This document shows, piece after piece, positions 47,206-56,909 of a stretch of DNA of 64,000 bases. The first letter of the stretch is position 1; the number at the start of each line of letters is the position of its first letter. The stretch is from positions 2,480,001 through 2,544,000 of the forward strand of contig NEEC01000009.1 of the NCBI GenBank assembly GCA_002189035.1. Direction: 5' to 3'. The notes beneath the pieces were generated by a model. It searched no databases, was not told the DNA's origin, and saw only the letters and a program-made list of their open reading frames with translations. The translations under genes were made by a program, and so were the position numbers. Source of the DNA: Utricularia gibba. Taxonomy: Eukaryota; Streptophyta; Magnoliopsida; Lamiales; Lentibulariaceae.

Positions 47206-48357
47206 GAGAATCTATCTCATCTATCTGGTGTCTGCGCCTGCGGTGTGTATGTAAAAGAACCCCTGATGACGAAAGCCCTTTGTTTACCAGTAAAGCTTGC
47301 ACCTGTCTAGACGCAGCGTGCTTCTCTGAAGTGAAGAGTGTCTCTACTGTGGAGTGTCTGTAACTTTACTGTGCAGAAGTAGTCCAATGTCAAGCTTGTT
47401 GTATATGGGGTGTGTATTATGGCTTGGTCTTCATATATACGAACGATGATCAGTTTTAAGATTAATTTTTTTGTATTGGGAACTGTTGATTAACCTCGAA
47501 CATGCAACAAGTTGCTCTTGAGATTGTTAGAATGGATGCATTGAACTTAAGAATGAGATGCATTATATGAACACATATGAAACATAAGTAAATAATAAAC
47601 GTAAATCATATTAAAAAATATTAGAATCAATACATTACTAATGATTTATAATATATTATAGACTCGATTATTTAACTTTCAAGTCCTGATGTATGATCTT
47701 TTATTTTGATAGTTTATAGTATTTAGTTGGCGATTATGATAAAAAAACACATAAAAAAACCTAAGATACTCAACATGTTACTAGAATTGAACAAAGTAAC
47801 ATAGAAAAATGATCTCAAACAAGATCGTATTACAAAATGCAATGTTACAGACACAAACTGTATAAATCTAAAGTTTCATCCGGAAGACCACTTCAGAACT
47901 CATCTATATTCAAGGGGCTCTCTCGAATGCTCCTCAAATCACAAACAGTCCTCTTTTAAATAAATGAATGGCCATAAATTTTAAAAATAAATTCATTAGT
48001 GAATATGATTTGAATATAGTAGTGATGATATATTAGCACATTTAACCAAATCATTTTAAAATGAATAATTTTAATATTATATTATTATAACCATATAAAA
48101 GCCAGTCAGATTCCCGAGTAAATCTGGTCTGTATTCGTTTTTAATTTTTCCTTGTTGTCTTTGCGTGTATTTATTTAATAATATTAATAGAAATTAAAAG
48201 TTATGGGGTCCACCATCCGGAAAAAAAGCCCCATGTTTTCCCGGAAACCACGAGTGTGGGGAAAACCAGTGTGCGGTGGACGTTCCTATATAACAAGAGC
48301 TCAACCTCCCCCATACCAAAGCAATCGCAATCGCAAGAGCAAGAGCAATCGGAGAAG
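47206..48357. other. Intergenic spacer between WIP copies 1 and 2
   Basis: AT-rich spacer with no gene. TATATAA at 48287-48293 lies 65-70 bases before the next start codon. Confidence 0.5.
48287..48293 (+). promoter_or_regulatory. TATA box of WIP copy 2
   Basis: TATATAA upstream of ATG 48358. It rules out the longer open frame that begins at 48256. Confidence 0.55.
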
Positions 48358-48633
48358 ATGAGTTCGGCGAAAAAAGTGTCTTCGCTGGTGGCGGGAGCCA
48401 GCGTTCTGGCGGTGGAGGCGTTGAAGGAGCTGGGCTTCTGCAGGTGGAACTACACGCTGAGGGTTCTGCAACAGCACGCCAAGAACAATCTCAGGTCCTA
48501 CACGACGCAGGCGCACAAGATCTCGGCTTCCACCTCCGCCGTCGTTTCCAACAAGAAGAACAACGACAAGTTGAAGAAATCGGAGGAATCCCTGCGACAA
48601 GTCATGTATTTGAGCTGCTGGGGTCCCAATTGA
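48358..48633 (+). CDS. Wound-induced protein, DUF3774/WIP family, copy 2
   Basis: A 91-residue protein with the full family pattern: SSAKKVSSLVAGASVLAVEA, LKELGFCRWNYTLRVLQQHA, KNNLRSYT, a Ser/Lys-rich linker, and the C-terminal block SEESLRQVMYLSCWGPN. This is the most canonical of the three copies and could be the ancestral one. The start is placed at MSSAKK because of the TATA box at 48287. The stop codon falls at the first base of an ATGG repeat. Expression after wounding or low oxygen is expected from the family. Confidence 0.94.
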   Translation: MSSAKKVSSLVAGASVLAVEALKELGFCRWNYTLRVLQQHAKNNLRSYTTQAHKISASTSAVVSNKKNNDKLKKSEESLRQVMYLSCWGPN

Positions 48634-48655
48634 TGGATGGATGGATGGATGGATG
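48631..48655. repeat. (TGGA)n microsatellite at the WIP2 stop codon
   Basis: Six TGGA units that begin with the stop codon of WIP copy 2 and run into its 3' UTR. Confidence 0.85.
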
Positions 48656-49660
48656 ATCATCCAGCCTCCTTCTCCCCCCTTTTTCCCCCCTCTGTATAAA
48701 ATTCTGCTTCAAGAGAAATGAAGCCGCATAGTGTTCTCATCAAATTTCGTCCCCAATGTTTTTCCAAGCCCTAATTTCTTCCCGATCCAGAGTCCAGACA
48801 GACGCGTCGAATCGAAATCTCCCAAAACTTATCCATTCCCGAGACGAGAAGAATACGGATCCCCAATTTCATTTTTTATTATTTGAAAATTAGATAGATT
48901 CGGGTTAACCCGCAAAAGCCCCCGTTAACCCGGTCCTAGGATAATACGAATCGAGACGAATTAAAAAGTAGATTATTAACGATAAATGAATATCTAGAAG
49001 GGAATGGAGTGGAAACACAATTATCTGAAATTATTTTTGTAAAAGAAATTAAAATATCCTTGGAGCGGAAGGGTATTGTTGTACTTTCAGGCATATCTAG
49101 AAGGGAATATTCCGAACTTGGTGGGGGGTTTTTGTTTTGATTAGGTTAACCCGGCCGCCACGTTCGACCCGGGACCGCATCTTGAAAATTCAACCCGACA
49201 AATGATGTGTATACTCTATGTCCTAAACATCCTTTAAACTGCCATTTGGAAAATAGAGTTCCTGATTTTTTGATATTTTTTATTAATTAAAAACATTTAA
49301 ATAATATTTTTGATTAAAATAAAATGGAAAACGCATTTTTGAAGATATGAAAATGAAAATAGAAATATCGTGGAAAGTAATAATGTGTGGGGCCCAGTTC
49401 ACATCCAAGCACAGCCACTCGTTGAATGGAAGATTCTTCGGGAACAATCCATTTCCATGGTCGCCAACTCCGCTTCGCTTGGTTGCAACAAAAAACCAGT
49501 AGCTGGATTGAGATCCGCCCCCGGGATTCACCGCCCCCAGTTACCCTTTACCGGGTGAATTTCTGGATGTATATATATGGAGATTACCCCATTCCTCATC
49601 AACGGAAGGAAAGAAGAAGCGACGGGAAGAATCTGAGTTCTCATTTGCCTGCGGGAAAGA
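48656..49660. other. Intergenic spacer between WIP copies 2 and 3
   Basis: No gene is seen. A TATATATAT tract at 49569-49578 is a likely core promoter for copy 3. Confidence 0.5.
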
Positions 49661-49950
49661 ATGATTGGAGGTGGGGGCAGCGGATCACGGTGGCGGCGGG
49701 CATCGCGGCGGTGGAGGCGATGAAGGATCAGCTGGGGATTTGCCGCTGGAATTATTCTTTGAATCGTTCCAAGCAATTTGTGGCTAGAGAGATTGCTGCT
49801 TACCGGGCGTCGGCTAAAATGTCGTCGGCTGATGCGGCAGAGGGCGAGTCCGGCGCCGTCGTCGTGGACGAGGGATCCCGGAATATGGAAGGTACTATTG
49901 GGAAAGTTATGGAGCTGAGCTGCTGGGGTCCTACCACCGTCAGATTCTGA
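49661..49950 (+). CDS. Wound-induced protein, DUF3774/WIP family, copy 3 (frameshifted near start)
   Basis: The frame VAAGIAAVEAMKDQLGICRW continues as NYSLNRSKQFVAREIAAYRA and ends KVMELSCWGPTTVRF, which is clear DUF3774. That frame has no ATG near the promoter. The ATG at 49661 opens another frame (MIGGGGSGSR), and one extra G at 49689-49691 would join it to VAAGIAA and give 96 residues with a family-like N-terminus. Without that base, translation would have to start far upstream, beyond the TATA tract at 49569. The rest is intact. Confidence 0.85.
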
Positions 49951-51257
49951 TCTCCGAGTGGTTTCCATTACTTCTAGTAGTACTTCAAATGCGGTGTTGT
50001 GTGGCAGCTGTAATCCAAGTTTGTGAATTGGGAAAATGTATACAGTGTACTGCCCTGACGTCATGAACCAGGCCTGCAATCGGCCTCAAAAAGGGTTGAT
50101 GTAATCGGATTCCTATGGATTTTATACAAGAAAAGGAGAAGGCTTTTATTATGAATCCTCTCAATTCAAGATTTCCCTCTTGAGTTCTCTTCTTAATGCA
50201 AAGGCCTTGAAAAACTGGATCTCGGCTGGCGCTGCTGTGGAGGCGGGAGAAACAGGCTGCTCGCCGGAGGGTCGAGGCTCCGAGGAGTCGTCTGTACAAA
50301 TGAAACTCCGGTGGGTTCATGTCGGCTTTGCTGAACTGCAACGAACTGGGCTTGCTGTAATGACCCTGACCCACCTTTTCTGCCTGCCGGGCAAGCATTA
50401 CATTTGCTAATTCAAAGAGAGCCATTTTCAAACCGTTCACTGTTTTGAAAAGAAGCCCTTTGTCAGAGAGGAAAAATGAAGTTCATTTCCTCATAGGGTA
50501 GTCCCAGAAGGAGCAGATGAAGTAGCTGATTCGCTGCCTACAGCCGGTCTGATTCCATTGCCGGAAACGTTACCCCATGAGGCACCATTCCTGGAGCACA
50601 AATGCAGCAGTGTAGATGTTGGAAAAATTAAATATGGTCATTACTTTCACCTGCAGTTGGAAATGTTACCCTGATAACTGGTTTAAAGATGCAGTAGCAG
50701 GAGCAGCCTGATTTTTGAGGTAGAAAGCACAATAAGGAACATAACCAGGACATTTCTCATTGTTGGCACAACAAAATTATTCATATATTCTGAAAGAAGT
50801 CAAGAAACCAGAAGCTATACTCCACGTTGCCACTAAACTGAAAATCAACACACCCGCCTCAGACCACACAATTAACCATACATTCAAGTCAAACTTCTTA
50901 ATGGCATAGAATATCTTCACTGATCACGGAAGTACATTTCATCCACAACTGTGGTCAAAATGGTGGAAATGGAGAAATTGGGGCAACAAGAAAATATACT
51001 AACATACCTGTACTGAGCCTTTAGGAGCCTCTGCCACGCTGATGAATATCTCTTCCTATCATATGAATTTCCAAATTTTAATGTCTGTGAATGACCACAT
51101 CGTTCGTCCTGAACTGGGCTTTCCCAGGCCCCGCGTGTGTCAACAACTGGCCCATTAACAAGCAACGCCGCAGACAGGGGCTTTAGACGAAATCGGAAAA
51201 CTGTGAAGCCGGGGGAATGGAATTAGCAAGATTCTTCGGATACTCGCCCCGAGGAAA
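49951..51257. other. Intergenic region with unresolved minus-strand exons
   Basis: Several minus-strand pieces look protein-like, including LQQAQFVAVQQSRHEPTGVS (about 50210-50400), GNGIRPAVGSESATSSAPSG (about 50500-50600) and SYDRKRYSSAWQRLLKAQYR (about 51010-51170). Some have splice-like borders. I could not join them into one frame with a start codon, so they may be a decayed gene or a noncoding transcript. Confidence 0.3.
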
Positions 51258-51653
51258 ATGAACCCGGAACCTTCGAATTTGCCGACGCCGGCGGGGACTG
51301 GGCTAGATTCGAAGTGGAAGCAGATGGGCAATTTCGAAAAAGCAACAGTCATCGAGGAGGAAATGAGGAGGGTTCAGCTGCTGCCGCCGAACAGTAAATA
51401 CGCTTCCCATCGCCTGCGGATGCTGCAGAAAATGCGGCAGCTCCTCAGTATTCAGGTTTGCTCCTTGTCATATCCTTCAGATGAAGAAACCCCATTTTTT
51501 TTAATCCTGGGGAAGTGATGCTCGAAACTGGATCATCCTCGTTGCTTCTTCAGTCTATATTGATGCGCTTGCAACTTCTTTTTTTCTGGGTTACAGAGGA
51601 CCGCATCGCAGGAGGAGGAACTGGAGTTGCTTTTCTCTGGTCTTCACCTCTAG
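51258..51653 (+). CDS. Small conserved-looking plant protein, unknown function
   Basis: Two exons (51258-51455 and 51597-51653) give 84 residues with a GT-AG intron in phase 0. The protein is helical and charged: DSKWKQMGNFEKATVIEEEM, then SHRLRMLQKMRQLLSIQ, ending QEEELELLFSGLHL. There is no signal peptide or membrane segment. The compact exon structure and 5' flank suggest a real gene. I do not recognise the family. Confidence 0.7.
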
Positions 51654-51883
51654 CTCAAACCTGGTGAATTCCTCTAAAAGCGATGCTGGAGATGCATTTC
51701 TGATGGCTTTACTCTATATGCATCTTTGCTCACAAGCTTGTGCTAGGTTTCTCACGCATGCTTAGAGCACTTTGTGTATTTTCCAAGTCATCCAAGTAGA
51801 TACTTTCAGAGTTCACTTCACAGGTCAGAACAAAACACATGACTCAACTGATGACATGAAGTTAGCGCTTAGAGCTGAGTAAC

Positions 51884-54196
51884 TCAAAGAGAAGGAAGCC
51901 AATCAAGTGTTTGACCAGCAAACATAGGAACGATATCTCCCCCTTCGAAAGAGAAAGAATGAGGTACATTCCATGGAGTTTTCACTAAGTGTATCTTGCT
52001 GGTGTTGCGCGGAAGGCCATAGAAATCTGGACCGTTGAAGCTGGTAAACGCCTCTAGCTTGTCAAGTGCACCTGCCTGGAAAACACCTCAATGCGTTTTA
52101 TGGAATGTCTTGATTTTGGAATTGAGTAAAGACAAGTGTGGAGGGGCACAGTCGGAGTATATTCACCTCTTCAAAAACCTTGGCATACACTGAAAGGGCC
52201 ACAGGAGAGTTGTAGATCCCAGCACAACCACAAGGGCACTCCTTTCTTCTTCTTTCATGTGGTGCGCTGTCGGTCCCAAGAAAAAATCTTTTGCTTCCGC
52301 TGGTCACAGCTGATACAACTGCTTGCCCTGCAGAATCAAAGCCAATGCACAAGCTAAAGTGGCTTGAGCGCGAGGTGTATTTTTCAATGCTTCTGACTAA
52401 AAGCTCAAAATCCATACGATGAATTTCTCTTTTGAGTACCGGTAGACAGTAGTTGTGAGGCTGCAAGCCTCCCAAGAATAGGGAATTCCTGTTAAAAACT
52501 AGATGTTGTGGCGTTACAGTTGCAGCAACAAAACCTAGGCAATGAAACAACATCCATCACAACGAAGACAACAAATTCTTGGACTCAATGTGTTGCAAGA
52601 ATGACTTGCCTTCTTGACAAGACTCCACAAAGTTAACAGCATCAGATGTAGTAATGTGCTCCATGACTACCTTCAACTGTGGTAACTTTTGAACTAATGG
52701 GCCAAGAACTGTTTGAATAAACACCTTTTCCCGGTCAAACATGTCGACATCAGGACTTGTCACCTCTCCATGGACCTGCCATTCACTTGACTAAGTATAA
52801 GTGCAGTACATGACATAGCTTAGCAGAGCTGATTTACTATGTAAATGACGACCCCTAATGAAGAAAGCTTTTGGGTGTCAAATGAAGCGTTCAAAATGTA
52901 GAAGATGACAATCCTGGGCTAGAACGCACCAACAATGGCATGTTCTGTTCAACCATTTCCTCAAGAACTGGTAAGCACTTCCCAAATAAATCTGTCACGC
53001 CGTCATCTGAATTCGTTGTGGCACCAGCAGGATACAACTTCACTCCAAACACAACTCCGCTCTCCCCTGCAATGGAATCCAGTTGTATGAAATATTAATC
53101 AGATAAGGAACAGACATACAAACAACATGATTGATAAGAAAAGCGTAGCTACGAAGAGATGAAAGTTGCTTAACATCATAATGGAACTCGTACAAACAAT
53201 AAAAGAAGCCTCGAGTCCAAGCACAATGTGGTTTCAAACGGTATGCATCAATGAAAAAACTCAGACGGGCAGTAAACAGAAAAATTTATGGCCCATGTTA
53301 CATGTGTCAAAACTAGCACTGACTTGCAAGCCTGATCTCATTAGGACTCATAGCGTCGGTCAAATAAAGAGTCATCAGTGGCGTGAAATCACAGCCCTTA
53401 GACAGAGCACTCTTAATCGCTTTGTGGTAGGCCACAGCTGCTGTGGTAGTGGTGATGGGAGGTTTCAAATTAGGCATAATTATGGCTCTTCCAAAGTGCT
53501 GCGAGCTGCACGTAGGAAAGGATAAAGTTTGAAAAAGTGGATTTAACAAGGAGTGCAAAAATAATCCAGTCAAACTCAATAGCATATACAAGTCTCGCAG
53601 ACTCAACCTGTGGTGCACAACAGCTTCAAGAAGTTCTCCATCACGAAGATGGAGATGCCAATCATCAGGACGGGTGATAGAAAGCTCCATATAACTTGAT
53701 GCAATTTTCCAACTTGAGCGTCTACCTTTCACAACATGAACGGGAAATAGCTGCCAGATAACATAAAAAAGCTTCTAAAGGTAAATCAATATGGTAGAAA
53801 ATCTTCAATATATGATAACATAGATTTACGAGAAAGAAACAGAGCAATAACTCTCAAACTAAAAAAAAACTTCCAAAAGCATTTACGAATACCACATGTA
53901 AATAGGAACACATTCGATATGAGTGCACATTTTTGTACGAATAAAAAAAAAAGAATCTTTAAGTTGATGCATAAAAAAGAGCGCAGTGAACCGAAATTGG
54001 AAATCATGTTTTCACACAATTGTCCTATCATATCATGCACACCCTTCACCACAGCAAACACAAAATGCAGAATTAAAAACTCAAACTTGAAGACACTTAT
54101 ATAGATGTGAATCCATTAAAATCAAGAAAATACCTTTGTCCTCTGCTGGTAAAAACGTGGCGTTATAAAAACAACGCTTCCCAATGCACCGTTCAT
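51884..54196 (-). CDS. PYR4: Dihydroorotase, PYR4
   Basis: Zinc enzyme that cyclises carbamoyl-aspartate to dihydroorotate in de novo pyrimidine synthesis, in plastids or mitochondria in plants. Eight exons join to 386 residues (Arabidopsis PYR4 about 377): 54134-54196, 53608-53750, 53324-53505, 52930-53066, 52610-52775, 52418-52534, 52167-52327 and 51884-52075. Metal ligands are visible: [13 protein letters not shown], the carboxylated lysine in [30 protein letters not shown] and [17 protein letters not shown]. The first 35-40 residues act as a transit peptide; [18 protein letters not shown] is the chosen start, though an upstream exon is possible. The intron after exon 5 has a GC donor (AG|GCAAGT). 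Confidence 0.95.
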
Positions 54197-55192
54197 GTGA
54201 GTGGGTTTGAGAAGCAGCTGTGCAAAAGTTGCATAGTATTTTCAGTGCCATAAACAACAACAGTCAAAAGAACCAAAACACACTATAGGATGACACCATA
54301 TAAGTCTACATTCTCCGACACACTTAATATAAAATGTGCATCTTTTTTCCCACCAACTTCACTCTACCAACCCGCATATCACATTACACGAAATTAAAGC
54401 ATCCCAAATTCAGCCGAAAGGCCACTTCTAAAGAGGAAAAGGCATACATTGATTCTCACGGAATTATCCCATTCCCTACCAAAACACTTAGAGAATGCAA
54501 AAAAAAAAAAAACAAAAGAAATGAATCAGAAAGAACGTAGGAAAGAAAGAATTGAGTTCCATCAAACGGCGTAAACCATCCGCCAAATGAATGAGATTCA
54601 TCAGTTTTATCCTCCAAATCATAAACGAATTTCGGAAGTTTGATCTTCTGCATATACTGGCAGGTTTGAATCCATGATTTTCATTGATTGAATTGAAAAA
54701 AAAAAGGCATTCTCCTATCAAAATATGATCGCATTGTCTTCATGCTAATTTCATAAACAGCCGTAGCCAGAAACCGTCATTAACGAGAAAAATAAACCCT
54801 AACCCTCTTTCCCAATTTTACGTTTACGAGCAAGAAAATGTCACCTTAATATGCACCCATCAAACCAAATGGGCTACAGTCGCCGGACACTGCACCAAAG
54901 AAGGATACATTTGACGGAATGAGCCCAAGCACAATGACATGACCGATTTGAAACACGACACGTCTTGCCAGGACACAAACATTCAAAAGAACCAACTGCG
55001 GCGGAGTTCAAAATCTGAAGCAAGTAAAAACAAAAAAAATCCCAACAGCAAGAAAATGAGTTCTCAAAATTGGCCTTTTCGGGTATGCCGAAAGAAAGCT
55101 TCAACGTTCACAAAAACCGTTTTTAACCAGAAAAGGCTTGACACCAAATACGAAGAAGAAGGTCGATTTAGAGAACCCCCAGACGCCAGCAA
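54197..55192. other. PYR4 upstream flank
   Basis: No gene is recognised. It probably contains PYR4 leader exons and promoter. Homopolymer runs occur at about 54499 and 54698. Confidence 0.4.
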
Positions 55193-55197
55193 GAACT

Positions 55198-55648
55198 TGT
55201 TGGGCTCAGCTAAGTAGTTCGTATTGGGCCAGAATTACCTAGCTGAGACCCAAGTCAAGCTGATCCAAGACAGCAAGGTCCAAGTCAAACTACATGTTCT
55301 CAACTAACCGGAAATGGAGGGAGAAGAAACTGTAATAGACCCATGACCACGAAGGGGAGGGAGATGAGACAGCAGGGTTCTAGTTTTTTTGTTAAATCAC
55401 CGTTACGTAGGTGAAGCGGAGGAGAGCTTTGGTTTTCTCTTCTAGATTGCACATTGAAGAGCAACTAGATAGGGTTTTCTTCTTGCTGATCATATCTTGT
55501 ATTGTGTATACAACACCTCTTTTAGTGGATTCCCGTAGTTCGGGGGTGTGGCCCGAACCCAGGTTTTTCCCTTTACCGGTTTCCTGGCTAAAAAGGTTCT
55601 GGTGCATTTGTGTGATTCTGCATACACGAAACTGCACAAATCCCTACA
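55198..55648 (+). mobile_element. Solo LTR (probably Ty1-copia type)
   Basis: A 451-bp element starts TGTTGGG and ends CCCTACA, near-inverted ends of the TG...CA type. It is bracketed by the perfect 5-bp direct repeat GAACT (55193-55197 and 55649-55653), the expected target duplication. No primer-binding site, gag or pol follows, so this is a solo LTR left after recombination. The internal stretch with the CCCGAACCCAGG and TTTCCTGGCTAAAA phrases resembles 3' ends of plant copia LTRs. Orientation is inferred from that resemblance. Confidence 0.8.
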
Positions 55649-55653
55649 GAACT

Positions 55654-56909
55654 TCTACCAGCTACGGCTGAGGCGTGTTTTTCTCGGGCCGGGTGGAGCT
55701 TATGAACTGACCCTACCCGCCTTCACACCCACTTTAGATATTAGGCGAAATATTCCAAAAATAAGGAAAATTGAGCTTCCAATGTAGTATATATTTGATC
55801 CAACACCACCATTTTCATATAATATATTAAAATTAGTATAGCCGATCATTATATTAAAAATGTAGTTTTTAACGATCATTATAACGTTTCGACTAAATTC
55901 AAATTCCTTTAAATAGAAAAAAAAAAATAGAATAGCCGAATGACAATTTGAATTCGAATCATTCCATCAAAATCATGAGCATGTTAACACAAGTACCGCG
56001 GTTACAATTTAACTCTATTATTATATAAAACCCTAAACCCTAAAACCTAAACCCTAAACCCTAAAATTACATAACACTCCACCTCCACCTCAGAATAAGA
56101 AGAGTAGGTGAAATGAAACATGACCACTTGGTTCATCAAACCGCAAGCGTCAGCTACCACCACCAAACACCCTCGCCCAGCCGCGTAAAATTGATATTCT
56201 TATTTTTTATTATATGATATTTAGAATAAGGGATGATGGTTTAACAATAACATATTACAATCATGGCCATAGGTTCGAAAAAATAGTTCGAGTAACCATT
56301 CATTTTAATACGTACTTTTTTTTTACTTCTGAAGTTTTTAATAATATAACATCACAACATTATTACCATTTAATTCGTGATTTATGTTATATTTTTTTTA
56401 TAAAAATAGGAGTGAATTAGTAATGGTATTTAAATATAAATTTTAGTGGCAAAAAGGTATGACCGGAAGCTACACCTGCCTTGGCTGTGGCGGATTTCAG
56501 GCTACGTAGCGCATCTGCACACCGTCCACGTGGCACAATATGGAAGAAGAGCTATTGCCCACCACCTGAGCTGGACGTACGACATAACCCAGGAGAAAGG
56601 AAGCAAGAGCAAACCGTGGGGCCCAACTCTCGGAAAATGCGACGTGACACTGCGGTTCCCATACACCTTTCAAATTAAAGGTTCAAACATAATAAATATT
56701 AATCACATTATAACATATTACCGTTAATTAATTATTATTTATTCATAATCTTTTATACAATCAATTATTTAAAATTTATTTTTCTGTGTAATTTTTTATT
56801 CTAATAAAATGAAATTTTGCATTAGTTGAGGATAGGGTAGTAGTTTGGGAAAAGTCTGAAGCTATTTATGTGGGTCTCCTGCTGGAAACCTACCACTGAA
56901 CTGGTGAAC
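55654..56909. other. AT-rich promoter-side DNA of the P450 gene
   Basis: It contains a telomere-like repeat and AT-rich DNA. A GC-richer piece at 56446-56660 has no coding signature. Confidence 0.5.
56028..56066. repeat. Interstitial telomere-like repeat (CCCTAAA)n
   Basis: Five units of CCCTAAA with one unit short by a C and two with an extra A. It matches the plant telomere repeat and sits about 380 bp from the solo LTR. Confidence 0.9.

Noticed and set aside
55411-55787. Reading frames inside and after the solo LTR
   Set aside because: They lie within LTR sequence and lack any retrotransposon protein motif.
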